A stretch of DNA of 64,000 nt from Litorimonas sp051251645 (lineage in GTDB: Bacteria > Pseudomonadota > Alphaproteobacteria > Caulobacterales > Maricaulaceae). This document shows positions 15,370 to 23,980 of the stretch, one piece after another. The notes below the pieces were generated by a model. The model saw only the letters and a list, made by a program, of their open reading frames with translations, made no database searches and was not told the origin of the DNA. Position 1 is the stretch's first letter. Every line of letters starts with the position of its first letter. The stretch lies in NCBI GenBank assembly GCA_051251645.1, contig JBPOEY010000001.1, forward strand, positions 930,001 to 994,000, in the 5' to 3' direction. A program made the position numbers and the translations under genes.

Positions 15370-17355
15370 TCACCGACCGGCGCTCACAGATCCGCCGCCA
15401 CCTGCGCCTGACGCCAAATCGCGTTCCTGCCGAAGGTCTGCTGCCAAACGCGCGTAAAAGGCCATGGTTTCAACGACTTTCGTATCGTCGACTTTGAGTT
15501 CAGGAACGCGAAGCAACTCCTCGTCTAAATCTTCATGAGCGCTACTCATGATCGCTTTCCACACATCAACAGGCAGTAGTCCGCCCGTAACTTCGTTCAT
15601 TGCGCTATTATTGTCATTGCCCATCCATACGCCGGTGGTCATCTGGTTTGTAAAGCCGAGGAACCACGCGTCCCGGTAATCCTGCGATGTCCCGGTTTTT
15701 CCTCCGGCTAGCCGGGGCAGAAGGCGTGCACCGTGCGCGGTTCCGCTCTCAATAGTTTCCTGTAGCATCGCTGTCATTTGTTGGGCGTAGGGAATGGGGT
15801 AGACCCGCGCGCCTTCATCATCCCGCTTTGTATAGACAAGCTCTCCGCTGGTATTTTCGATCCTTTGAATAATGTAAGGACGGCGACGCACGCCTTCATT
15901 AGGGAAAACGGAATAAGCGCTGGTGAGCTCAAGCAGATTCACTTCTGAAACGCCGAGCGAGAGCGATAAGGTTGGGCGGAGTTCAGATTCAATGCCGAAT
16001 CGTCGCGCTGTTTCGGCAATCCTGTCAGCCCCAACTTCCGATCCGACTTTGGCCGCAATCGTATTAATGGAGAGTTTGAGGGCTTCGCGCAGGGTCATTG
16101 GCCCCCGATAGCGCAGCGTGTAGTTTTTGGGTTGCCAGCCATTGATGTTAGTGGGTTGGTCCACGCGGACGGTTCCCGGCGTAAAGCCGTCTTCGAGCGC
16201 GGCAGCATAGACGAAGGTTTTAAAGCTAGACCCCGGTTGGCGTTGGGCCTGAATAGTTCGGTTGAACTTGCTGTCACTATAGTTACGACCGCCAAGCATG
16301 ACGCGAATGCCGCCTGTGGCATTGTCGAGTGTGACGACCGCGCCTTGTGAGACCTTCCGGCTCTTACCGCTGGCGTCGAGCACGTCGTTGAGGCTCGTGC
16401 TCGCTATGCGCATATAGTCAGCGTCGAGCGTTGTCGTCACGACAAGATCGGGATTGTTGAGACCGGCATAGTCGCGCGCTTGTTCAGCAATATAGTCAAA
16501 TGCATAGCCCAATGTATCTTCATCGACACCGAGATTGGGTTCTTCAACGATTTCAGGCGGATTGGCGACGGCTGAATCATGTTCAGCTTGGGTGATATAA
16601 AGATTGGCGCGCATCCGACGTAACACCAGATGTGATCGGGTGAGGGCCCGCTCATAATGTCGACGTGGGTTAAAGCGGCTAGGCGCCTGCGCAAGTCCGG
16701 CGAGCATAGCTGCTTCCGAGAGGGTTAGGTCGCGAGCGCTTTTGCCAAAGTAAATCTGGCTCCCAGCTTCCGCGCCAAAAATCTGTGGGCCAAGGCTGAC
16801 CCGGTTGATGTAAAGTTCGAGAATTTCAGGCTTAGATAGCACTGATTCCATGTCGCGCGCGAGCAAGGCTTCCTGAAATTTCCTCCGGTAGGTTTTTTCT
16901 GGCGTCAAAATCATAAGTTTGACGAGCTGTTGAGTGAGGGTGGAGCCGCCTTGGCTGCGTCCACCGGACCGCGCATTACTCACCAGCGCACGCAAAATCG
17001 CGCGGTTGTCGACGCCTTCATGTTCGAAAAACCGTTCATCTTCGATCGCCAACACGGCATTCGGAAGATGCGCTGGCATATCATCTAATTTGAGCGGCTG
17101 ACCAATCCAAGGGCCGCGATGACCAATCATGCGACCTTTATGGTCAATTAGGGTGACCGTATCTTGTAGATTGAGCTGCCACATCGTTTCCTTGTCCGGC
17201 AGCGACGGTAAGCCATCTAGCAGATAGGCGCGACCAAATACGAAGGTTGCCGCGCTTGTTGCGGTCAGAAATGCGAGAATCCCCAGCGCCCAGGCAGAGC
17301 GACGCCTGCGATGGCTTGTCTCCACAACATTGATATCAGCCCGATAGGTCGCCAT
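15370..17355 (-). CDS. Class A penicillin-binding protein (PBP1A-like)
   Basis: This bifunctional enzyme polymerises and crosslinks peptidoglycan. The 661 residues have a cytoplasmic basic tip, one membrane segment at about 21-40, a GT51 domain with catalytic Glu105 in AIEDERFFEHEG and the GGSTLTQQLVK motif. The transpeptidase domain holds the SxxK Ser in RQPGSSFK, the SxN motif SINT and KTGTSQ. ATG 17355 was chosen over an in-frame Met at 17436, which lies inside the divergent gene's coding region. The gap to that gene is 45 nt. The C-terminus is Gly/Ser-rich. Confidence 0.93.
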   Translation of the reverse strand: MATYRADINVVETSHRRRRSAWALGILAFLTATSAATFVFGRAYLLDGLPSLPDKETMWQLNLQDTVTLIDHKGRMIGHRGPWIGQPLKLDDMPAHLPNAVLAIEDERFFEHEGVDNRAILRALVSNARSGGRSQGGSTLTQQLVKLMILTPEKTYRRKFQEALLARDMESVLSKPEILELYINRVSLGPQIFGAEAGSQIYFGKSARDLTLSEAAMLAGLAQAPSRFNPRRHYERALTRSHLVLRRMRANLYITQAEHDSAVANPPEIVEEPNLGVDEDTLGYAFDYIAEQARDYAGLNNPDLVVTTTLDADYMRIASTSLNDVLDASGKSRKVSQGAVVTLDNATGGIRVMLGGRNYSDSKFNRTIQAQRQPGSSFKTFVYAAALEDGFTPGTVRVDQPTNINGWQPKNYTLRYRGPMTLREALKLSINTIAAKVGSEVGADRIAETARRFGIESELRPTLSLSLGVSEVNLLELTSAYSVFPNEGVRRRPYIIQRIENTSGELVYTKRDDEGARVYPIPYAQQMTAMLQETIESGTAHGARLLPRLAGGKTGTSQDYRDAWFLGFTNQMTTGVWMGNDNNSAMNEVTGGLLPVDVWKAIMSSAHEDLDEELLRVPELKVDDTKVVETMAFYARLAADLRQERDLASGAGGGGSVSAGR

Positions 17356-17400
17356 AGGGCCGCTTACCCGGCTTTTCGCTGCTTGATAACCGCATTCATC

Positions 17401-17874
17401 ATGACCGACCCGATACACCCAAAGCCTTTCTGGCAAACTAAGACGCTGGCAGAAATGTCAGCGCCAGAATGGGAAAGCCTGTGCGATGGCTGCGGGAAAT
17501 GTTGCCTGATCCGATTAGAGGACGATGAGACTGAGGAAATCTACACGACCGACGCACATTGCCAGCTGTTCGACAATGGCACGTGTCGCTGCTCGAACTA
17601 TGAAAATCGCAAATCAATTGTCCATGATTGCGTGATTCTGAAGCCCGAAAATGTGGCTGCGTTGAAATGGATGCCGCGTACCTGTTCCTACCGCCTCCTC
17701 TCTGAAGGTGAGACCCTTCCGGAATGGCATCACCTTCGGAGTGGCTCTATGAACACGATTCATGCGGCTGGTATGAGCGTGCAGGGGGCCACGGTCAGCG
17801 AAGTGGGGCTAAGTGAAGATGAGCTTATGTCTCGTATTACCGTTTGGCCGGGTGAGCCGGGTTGGGATGACTAA
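17401..17874 (+). CDS. YcgN-family (UPF0260) cysteine-cluster protein
   Basis: The 157-residue protein belongs to the UPF0260/YkgJ group with a cysteine-rich putative Zn/Fe binding core. Visible cysteines are CDGCGKCC near 28-35, then HC and TCRCSNY in the 55-70 region, HDC and RTCSYR further on. The family function is unknown, though a metal-binding role is widely assumed. The ATG at 17401 lies at the head of the conserved WQTKTLAEMSAPEWE; the frame extends upstream but overlaps the PBP gene's region. It precedes the nuo operon by 220 nt. Confidence 0.88.
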   Translation: MTDPIHPKPFWQTKTLAEMSAPEWESLCDGCGKCCLIRLEDDETEEIYTTDAHCQLFDNGTCRCSNYENRKSIVHDCVILKPENVAALKWMPRTCSYRLLSEGETLPEWHHLRSGSMNTIHAAGMSVQGATVSEVGLSEDELMSRITVWPGEPGWDD

Positions 17875-18094
17875 TCTTCCCTCAAAAGGTGAGAACGATT
17901 TGCAGTTGCGGATTGTTTTAAAGAATGCGGGTCTTTTCAACCCATAAGCGGATGAAACGTCGCAGTGTTCACCGCAGAATTCTACTGATTACGCCGTTGC
18001 AATGAGCAAACGCCCAAACTAGGTTCCGCTCGATTTCAAGGCCCACGCGAGTCATGTCGACGCGCGCCGACCTTAGTAAGCCTTTGAGGTTCGA

Positions 18095-18460
18095 ATGCCC
18101 GATCTCTTGATCGAATATCTCCCCGTTGTGATGATGTTCTCCATTGCGTTGGTTCTGTCTCTCGCCTTTCTCGTCGTTCCTGCGGTCATTGCGCCGTCTG
18201 ACCCGGATGCTGAGAAAGTCTCGACCTATGAGTGTGGGTTTGAGGCGTTTGACGATTCGCGCATGAAGTTTGACGTGCGTTTTTATCTCGTCGCGATCTT
18301 GTTCATCATTTTCGATATCGAAGTGGCCTTCCTCTTCCCCATCGCGGTCAGCTTGGACATTGTTGGGACGTATGGTTGGATCATTATGATGCTCTTCCTG
18401 CTCGAGCTCCTCGCGGGGCTTGTTTATGCATGGAAGATCGGCGCGTTGGATTGGGAATAG
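18095..18460 (+). CDS. nuoA: NuoA, complex I membrane subunit
   Basis: NuoA is a small three-TM subunit at the junction between the hydrophilic and membrane arms of NADH:ubiquinone oxidoreductase. The 121 residues contain segments near 10-30, 65-88 and 93-115. The conserved loop reads YECGFEAFDDSRMKFDVRFY, with the key Cys in the first loop, and FDIEVAFLFP in TM2. A GAGG site precedes ATG 18095. It starts the nuo cluster. The 220 nt before it holds the likely promoter, but I cannot define -35 and -10 elements. Confidence 0.96.
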   Translation: MPDLLIEYLPVVMMFSIALVLSLAFLVVPAVIAPSDPDAEKVSTYECGFEAFDDSRMKFDVRFYLVAILFIIFDIEVAFLFPIAVSLDIVGTYGWIIMMLFLLELLAGLVYAWKIGALDWE

Positions 18461-18464
18461 AACG

Positions 18465-19031
18465 ATGGTTGATATTCTTTCACCGAACGGAACGTTAGCC
18501 CGCGACCTTGGCTCGCCGAGCTATAATCCCAGTATTCATGATGCGAGTTTTGATGGCCTGTCCGATCAACTGGCCGACAAAGGCTTTATCACGGCAGCAT
18601 CTGACGACTTGATCACATGGGCGCGCACGGGCTCGCTGATGTGGATGACCTTTGGTCTCGCCTGTTGCGCCGTTGAGATGATGCAGGCGTCGATGCCGCG
18701 TTATGATCTGGAGCGGTTCGGCTTTGCCCCGCGCGCGTCCCCCCGACAGTCTGACGTGATGATCGTGGCGGGCACATTGACGAATAAAATGGCGCCGGCG
18801 CTCCGTAAAGTTTACGATCAAATGCCGAACCCGCGTTATGTGATTTCCATGGGCTCCTGCGCCAATGGTGGCGGCTATTACCACTATAGCTATTCGGTCG
18901 TGCGCGGCTGTGATCGGATTGTTCCGGTTGATGTTTATGTTCCCGGCTGTCCGCCAACCGCGGAAGCACTGATCTATGGTATTTTGCAACTGCAGAAGAA
19001 AATTCGTCGTGAGGGGAGCATTATCCGATGA
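18465..19031 (+). CDS. nuoB: NuoB, complex I subunit carrying cluster N2
   Basis: NuoB (PSST) binds the terminal 4Fe-4S cluster N2 that passes electrons to quinone. The 188-residue product has the four ligand Cys: Cys67 and Cys68 in LACCAVEM, Cys132 in MGSCANGGG and Cys162 in VPGCPPT. ATG 18465 gives the standard length; upstream in-frame Met residues read through nuoA. It lies four bases after nuoA and overlaps nuoC by four bases. The extended N-terminus (about 35 residues) resembles alphaproteobacterial forms. Confidence 0.96.
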   Translation: MVDILSPNGTLARDLGSPSYNPSIHDASFDGLSDQLADKGFITAASDDLITWARTGSLMWMTFGLACCAVEMMQASMPRYDLERFGFAPRASPRQSDVMIVAGTLTNKMAPALRKVYDQMPNPRYVISMGSCANGGGYYHYSYSVVRGCDRIVPVDVYVPGCPPTAEALIYGILQLQKKIRREGSIIR

Positions 19032-19648
19032 GCGAGACCTCTTCTGATATGTGGGCCGATATTCGCGACCATATCGAGGCGCATCACGCCGAAGATATTC
19101 GCGACATGTCAGTCTCGCATGGTGAGTTGACGATTACGGTCCGGCGCGCCGCGATCCTCACGATCATTGGCTTTCTGCGCGATGATCCGATCTGCAAATT
19201 CAATCAGATGATTGATCTGTGCGGGGTCGATTACCCTGAACGTGCGCGCCGATTTGACGTTGTTTATCACTTGCTTAGCATGGCGCATAACACGCGCATC
19301 CGGGTTAAATGCACGACGGACGAAGAAACGCCCGTCATGTCTATCGTGTCGCTCTTCCCGAATGCCGATTGGTATGAGCGCGAAGCGTTTGACATGTATG
19401 GGATCGTCTTCGATCAGCATCCTGATTTGCGCCGAATTCTGACGGATTATGGCTTTGAGGGTCACCCTCTGCGCAAAGATTTCCCGCTGACGGGATTTGT
19501 CGAAGTTCGCTACGACGAAGAACGCAAAGAAGTGATCTATGAGCCTGTGACCTTGCAGCAGGAATACCGCAATTTTGACTTCTTATCCCCGTGGGAAGGC
19601 GCGAAATATATTCTGCCGGGCGATGAAAAGAGCGAGGCGGTGGAATAA
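19028..19648 (+). CDS. nuoC: NuoC, complex I 30 kDa subunit
   Basis: NuoC (30 kDa) is part of the hydrophilic arm near the quinone site. The 206 residues hold the family signature around 115-160: PNADWYEREAFDMYGIVF, then HPDLRRILTDYGFEGHPLRKDFP. It is a separate gene here, not fused to NuoD as in enterobacteria. It overlaps nuoB by four bases. Its last base overlaps the start of a small secreted-protein gene, which separates it from nuoD. Confidence 0.96.
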   Translation: MSETSSDMWADIRDHIEAHHAEDIRDMSVSHGELTITVRRAAILTIIGFLRDDPICKFNQMIDLCGVDYPERARRFDVVYHLLSMAHNTRIRVKCTTDEETPVMSIVSLFPNADWYEREAFDMYGIVFDQHPDLRRILTDYGFEGHPLRKDFPLTGFVEVRYDEERKEVIYEPVTLQQEYRNFDFLSPWEGAKYILPGDEKSEAVE

Positions 19649-20127
19649 TGGTTTTGTCAAAATTCATTTCTACAATGGCCTTGATGTTGATTGCGGCTTC
19701 ATTGTTTTATTCAAATTCAACCTCCGCCCAAGATTTCTCTGACCCGGCTGTGCAACAGGCAGAAGCGGCAAAAGCTGAAAAATATGCTAACTTGTTTGCC
19801 GTCAACGCTGACGGCATTGATAACGAGACAGTGTTGGAGTGTTCGCTCCATGGAAATCTCACTGTTAGAGCAGCGCTTCCATATTTTGAAAAAGGTGTCG
19901 TGTCTGCGCGACAAATGATGACTTTGAACACGACGCTTTTGGGGTGGTCTAAACTGCAAAAGTTGCGCTTTCCAGAGGAAGGTTTTTCTGCGGATGGCGC
20001 CCTCCATAAAGCTGTGAAATCCGGCGATGTCGATTCAACTATTTTATTAATGCGAAGTCTCGAAAAAGTTTGCGGCCAGCATTTTGATGGTGTGGTAAGG
20101 GCTGCGGAAAAGCGCGGTGAAGGATAA
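19648..20127 (+). CDS. Secreted protein of unknown function inserted between nuoC and nuoD
   Basis: The 159-residue product has a signal peptide (about 1-27, ending NSTSAQ), so it should reach the periplasm. The mature part is helical with two cysteines, in VLECSLHG and EKVCGQH. There is no recognised domain. Start and stop each overlap the neighbouring nuo genes by one base, so it is translated in the operon. Its sequence is more AT-rich than nuoC and nuoD. A role in complex I is only suggested by position. Confidence 0.75.
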   Translation: MVLSKFISTMALMLIAASLFYSNSTSAQDFSDPAVQQAEAAKAEKYANLFAVNADGIDNETVLECSLHGNLTVRAALPYFEKGVVSARQMMTLNTTLLGWSKLQKLRFPEEGFSADGALHKAVKSGDVDSTILLMRSLEKVCGQHFDGVVRAAEKRGEG

Positions 20128-21326
20128 TGGCCACGACTGAAGCCCTCATCACGGACGAGCAGGATCGTCGCTTTACGATTAACTTCGGACCGCAACACCC
20201 GGCAGCGCACGGCGTTTTGCGGCTGGTGTTGGAGCTGGAAGGCGAGATTGTGGAGCGGGTTGATCCGCATATTGGCTTGCTGCACCGAGGCACGGAAAAG
20301 CTTATCGAGCATAAAACATACCTGCAAGCGCTGCCCTATTTTGATCGTCTCGACTACGTTGCGCCGATGAATCAAGAGCATGCATTTTGCATCGCCATTG
20401 AGCGTTTAGCGGGCATCGACGTCCCGCGCCGGGCGTCTTTCATTCGCGTGATTTATTGCGAAATCGGGCGTATTCTCTCGCACCTACTCAACGTCACCAC
20501 ACAGGCGATGGATGTCGGCGCACTGACGCCGCCGCTGTGGGGCTTTGAAGAGCGCGAAAAGCTGATGGTGTTTTATGAGCGCGCGTGCGGCTCCCGTATG
20601 CACGCGAATTACTTCCGCCCTGGCGGTGTGCATCAGGATTTGCCGCCGCAATTGGTCGCGGACCTTCTGACATGGTGTGAGCAGTTCCCGGAGAAGCTCC
20701 AAGAAATCGAAACGCTGCTGACTGAAAACCGGATTTTCAAACAACGCAACGTCGATATCGGCGTGGTGTCGAAACAGGATTGCTATGATCTTGGCTTTAC
20801 AGGCGTGATGGTGCGTGGCTCCGGCATTGCGTGGGATTTGCGCCGTAACCAGCCTTATGAAGTTTATAATGAGCTCGATTTCAAAATCCCGCTCGGCAAA
20901 AACGGCGATTGCTACGACCGCTATTTGTGCCGCGTTGATGAGATGTATGAGTCGGTCAAAATTATGAAGCAAGCGCTGGAAATGATGCCCGAAGGTCCCG
21001 TTATGACAACGGACAACAAATTCGTGCCGCCGCGTCGCGCCGAGATGAAACAATCGATGGAAGCGTTGATCCACCACTTCAAACATTACACGGAAGGGCT
21101 GAAAGTGCCCGAAGGCGAAGTCTACGCCGCTGTGGAGTGCCCCAAGGGTGAGTTCGGGGTTTACCTCGTGTCCGACGGCTCCAATCAGCCTTACCGTTGT
21201 AAAATTCGCGCGCCGGGCTTCCCGCATTTGGCCGCTATGGACTATCTCAATAAGGGTCACATGCTCGCTGACGTTTCCGCCATTATTGGCTCGCTCGATG
21301 TCGTGTTCGGGGAGATTGATCGATGA
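20127..21326 (+). CDS. nuoD: NuoD, complex I 49 kDa subunit
   Basis: NuoD (49 kDa) forms the quinone-binding pocket with NuoB. The 399 residues show the hallmark NFGPQHPAAHGVLRLVLELEG segment near 16-36 (described only by its key His pair), the HRGTEKLIEHKTY region near 52-64, MHANYFRPGGVHQDLP and the C-terminal end at FGEIDR. Length and conservation are normal. The ATG overlaps the stop of the inserted secreted-protein gene by one base, and its stop overlaps nuoE. Confidence 0.97.
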   Translation: MATTEALITDEQDRRFTINFGPQHPAAHGVLRLVLELEGEIVERVDPHIGLLHRGTEKLIEHKTYLQALPYFDRLDYVAPMNQEHAFCIAIERLAGIDVPRRASFIRVIYCEIGRILSHLLNVTTQAMDVGALTPPLWGFEEREKLMVFYERACGSRMHANYFRPGGVHQDLPPQLVADLLTWCEQFPEKLQEIETLLTENRIFKQRNVDIGVVSKQDCYDLGFTGVMVRGSGIAWDLRRNQPYEVYNELDFKIPLGKNGDCYDRYLCRVDEMYESVKIMKQALEMMPEGPVMTTDNKFVPPRRAEMKQSMEALIHHFKHYTEGLKVPEGEVYAAVECPKGEFGVYLVSDGSNQPYRCKIRAPGFPHLAAMDYLNKGHMLADVSAIIGSLDVVFGEIDR

Positions 21327-22453
21327 GCGCCCGTCGCCTCGCACCCGCCTCCGCCCAGCCGGTCAATGCCAGCCTGTCGGCTGCGGCCAAATCCGGCATT
21401 CTTGAGTGGACCAAGAAATATCCTGAGGGGCGTCAGCGCTCGGCTCTGATCCCTGCTTTGTGGATTGCGCAAAAAGACGCGAATGGCTGGTTGCCCGAAG
21501 CGATTTTGCGCGAAGTCGGCGACATGCTCGGCATGGCCTATATTCGCGTCTTTGAAGTCGCGACATTCTACACAATGTATAATCTCGCCCCGGTCGGGAA
21601 GTTTCATATCCAATTGTGCGGCACAACGCCGTGCTGGTTACGGGGCTCCGACGCGCTCAAGGACGTTTTGGCGCGCCGTGTTGGCCCACAAAACTCCGTT
21701 AGCGAAGACGGTAACTTTAGCTGGCTTGAGGTCGAGTGTTTGGGCGCGTGCGCCAATGCCCCGATGATGCAAGTCTCAACCGACGTCGATGAAGACCCGT
21801 ATTACGAAGACCTAACCGCTGAGTCGTTAGAGGCAATTTTAGACGATTTCGCAGCGGGTAAAACGCCTGACCGTGGCCCGCAAAATGGCCGGATCAACTC
21901 TGCGCCCGAAGGTGGCCCTCAGACACTGAATTCTGCTGATCTCTATAAGAAAGCTCGCAAACTGACGAAGCTGCCCAATCAAAATGTTAAGGCAACACTT
22001 CATCGTCATGCCGATGAGTCTAAAGGCGTCATTGCGACGATTGCCGAGGCTTTGAATAAGCCGAAAAATTCTGGCCGTGATGTTCATCCTGATCCGAAAG
22101 AAAAGCGGGCGACGGTAGAGGGTGCGGCGCCACGCGCCTCTGAAAGCAAACCGTTTGCCGCGAAACCTAAGCGCGCAACGATGTCTGCCAGCAAAAAAAC
22201 GGCTCAACCAAAAGTGCTCTATACAGACGGCCCGACGGACGGCGCCCCCGATGATCTGAAGAAAATCAAAGGGATTGGTCCGAAGTTTGAGAGTGATCTG
22301 AACGCTAAGGGCGTTTTTTATTATCGTCAGATCGCAGCGTGGAAGTCCAAAGACGTAAAAGCGGTCGAAGCGGTTATGGAAAAGTTCCCGGGCCGTATCA
22401 CGCGTGATGAATGGGTGACGCAAGCCAAAGCTTTGGCGAAGGCGGCGTCATGA
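21323..22453 (+). CDS. nuoE: NuoE, complex I 24 kDa subunit with C-terminal HhH extension
   Basis: NuoE (24 kDa) binds the 2Fe-2S cluster N1a. The thioredoxin-like domain covers about 15-175, with ligands Cys99, Cys104, Cys139 and Cys143 (LCGTTPCW, ECLGACANAP). The normal protein ends near residue 180. This one has a 190-residue tail: a Lys/Pro-rich linker (about 180-300), then a helix-hairpin-helix-type domain from about 310 (LKKIKGIGPKFESDL) ending FPGRITRDEW. Tails of this kind occur in some other Alphaproteobacteria, but their job is unclear. It overlaps nuoD and the small gene after it. Confidence 0.95.
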   Translation: MSARRLAPASAQPVNASLSAAAKSGILEWTKKYPEGRQRSALIPALWIAQKDANGWLPEAILREVGDMLGMAYIRVFEVATFYTMYNLAPVGKFHIQLCGTTPCWLRGSDALKDVLARRVGPQNSVSEDGNFSWLEVECLGACANAPMMQVSTDVDEDPYYEDLTAESLEAILDDFAAGKTPDRGPQNGRINSAPEGGPQTLNSADLYKKARKLTKLPNQNVKATLHRHADESKGVIATIAEALNKPKNSGRDVHPDPKEKRATVEGAAPRASESKPFAAKPKRATMSASKKTAQPKVLYTDGPTDGAPDDLKKIKGIGPKFESDLNAKGVFYYRQIAAWKSKDVKAVEAVMEKFPGRITRDEWVTQAKALAKAAS

Positions 22454-22671
22454 AGCAACGAAATCTTATATCCGCACTTTTGAACAGTTTTGCCTGTCTA
22501 GCATGGATGGCGTCGCTTATTCTGACCCCAAAAGAAGCTGGTTTTCCGTTTCTCTCTATCTTTGTGACGGCGATATTTGCGGCGGGCGCGACGTTCTTCT
22601 GGGTGGCTTATATGCGTGAACGTAAGGCGTCAGAATTGACCCCCTCAAAATTACACGAGGGAGAGCTATAA
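22450..22671 (+). CDS. Small two-TM protein between nuoE and nuoF
   Basis: The 73-residue protein starts in an ATGA overlap with the nuoE stop. It has hydrophobic segments at about 6-24 and 30-52, then a charged tail (YMRERKASELTPSKLH). Its last base is shared with the nuoF start. I do not recognise a family. It could be a membrane anchor or an accessory factor, or simply a passenger. Its overlaps on both sides support it as a real coding gene. Confidence 0.7.
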   Translation: MKQRNLISALLNSFACLAWMASLILTPKEAGFPFLSIFVTAIFAAGATFFWVAYMRERKASELTPSKLHEGEL

Positions 22672-23978
22672 TGGTTCAGCTTCTCACAGACGAAGATCGT
22701 ATCTTCAAAAACCTCTATGGCACGCAGGACTGGGGTCTGGACGGCGCGCGGCAACGCGGGGCCTGGGAGGGCACGGGCGCGATGTTGGAGCAGGGACGGG
22801 ACTGGATTATTGATCAAGTCAAAGCCTCCGGCCTTCGGGGTCGCGGCGGTGCGGGTTTCCCGACGGGTTTGAAATGGTCCTTTATGCCCAAAGACGTGGG
22901 CGAACGTCCGCATTATCTCGTCGTCAATGCCGATGAGTCAGAGCCGGGCACGTGTAAAGACCGTGAAATGATGCGTCACGACCCGCATTTGTTGATCGAA
23001 GGCTGCCTTGTCGCAAGTTTTGCCATGCAGGCCCATGCGGCCTATATTTATCTGCGCGGCGAATATACGTTCGAGCGTCACCGCCTTCAGGCGGCTGTCG
23101 ATCAGGCTTACGCTGCTGGATTGATCGGTAAAAATGCCTGTGGAACGGGTTGGGACTTTGATGTCTATGTCCATCACGGTGCGGGAGCCTATATTTGCGG
23201 TGAAGAAACCGCATTGCTCGAAAGCCTTGAAGGCAAAAAGGGACAGCCGCGGCTTAAGCCGCCATTCCCTGCCAACTCTGGCCTTTATGGTTGTCCGACG
23301 ACCGTGAATAACGTCGAATCGATTGCTGTCGTGCCAACAATTTTGCGCAAAGGCGCAGAATGGTTTTCCAGTTTTGGGCGCGATAACAACAAAGGGACGA
23401 AAGTCTTTTCGATCTCCGGGCACGTCAATACGCCGTGTAATGTCGAAGAAGCGCTCTCCATCCCGCTGAAAACTCTGATCGAAACCCATGCGGGTGGCGT
23501 TCGGGGCGGGTGGGATAACCTCAAGGCGATCATTCCGGGCGGCTCATCTGTCCCGCTCTTGCCCAAAGAAATTTGCGATACAGTGCTGATGGATTTTGAC
23601 GCTCTGCGTGAACATCAATCCGGGCTGGGAACGGCTGCTGTCATCGTGATGGATAATAGCACCGATATCGTCAAAGCGATTGCGCGTTTGAGCTACTTCT
23701 ACAAACATGAAAGCTGTGGCCAGTGTACGCCGTGCCGCGAAGGCACAGGCTGGATGTGGCGTGTCATGGAACGCATGGTGCGCGGCGAAGCTGAAATTGG
23801 CGAAATCGATATGCTGCTCGATGTGACCAAACAAGTTGAAGGTCACACGATTTGTGCACTCGGCGACGCGGCGGCTTGGCCGATCCAAGGTCTTATCCGC
23901 CATTTCCGTCACGAGATTGAAGACCGGATTAATCTTTATCGCGCGAACCGTCCTGTGTTTGTGCAGGCTGCTGAATAG
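22671..23978 (+). CDS. nuoF: NuoF, complex I 51 kDa NADH-binding subunit
   Basis: NuoF (51 kDa) binds NADH, FMN and the 4Fe-4S cluster N3. The 435 residues contain the NADH-binding GRGGAGFP (57-64), FMN-binding motifs near 180-200 (GAGAYICGEETALLESLEG) and the cluster ligands Cys349, Cys352 and Cys355 in SCGQCTPCREG with a fourth Cys near 395 in HTICALGD. All functional residues are present. It is two bases before nuoG. Confidence 0.97.
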   Translation: MVQLLTDEDRIFKNLYGTQDWGLDGARQRGAWEGTGAMLEQGRDWIIDQVKASGLRGRGGAGFPTGLKWSFMPKDVGERPHYLVVNADESEPGTCKDREMMRHDPHLLIEGCLVASFAMQAHAAYIYLRGEYTFERHRLQAAVDQAYAAGLIGKNACGTGWDFDVYVHHGAGAYICGEETALLESLEGKKGQPRLKPPFPANSGLYGCPTTVNNVESIAVVPTILRKGAEWFSSFGRDNNKGTKVFSISGHVNTPCNVEEALSIPLKTLIETHAGGVRGGWDNLKAIIPGGSSVPLLPKEICDTVLMDFDALREHQSGLGTAAVIVMDNSTDIVKAIARLSYFYKHESCGQCTPCREGTGWMWRVMERMVRGEAEIGEIDMLLDVTKQVEGHTICALGDAAAWPIQGLIRHFRHEIEDRINLYRANRPVFVQAAE

Positions 23979-23980
23979 AT

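Noticed and set aside
18089..18097. GGTTCGAAT resembling a tRNA T-arm
   Set aside because: No matching acceptor, D or anticodon stems around it; it overlaps the nuoA start.
20484..21344. Long antisense reading frame of 286 codons opposite nuoD
   Set aside because: Shadow of the conserved nuoD frame, with no ribosome binding site or family features.
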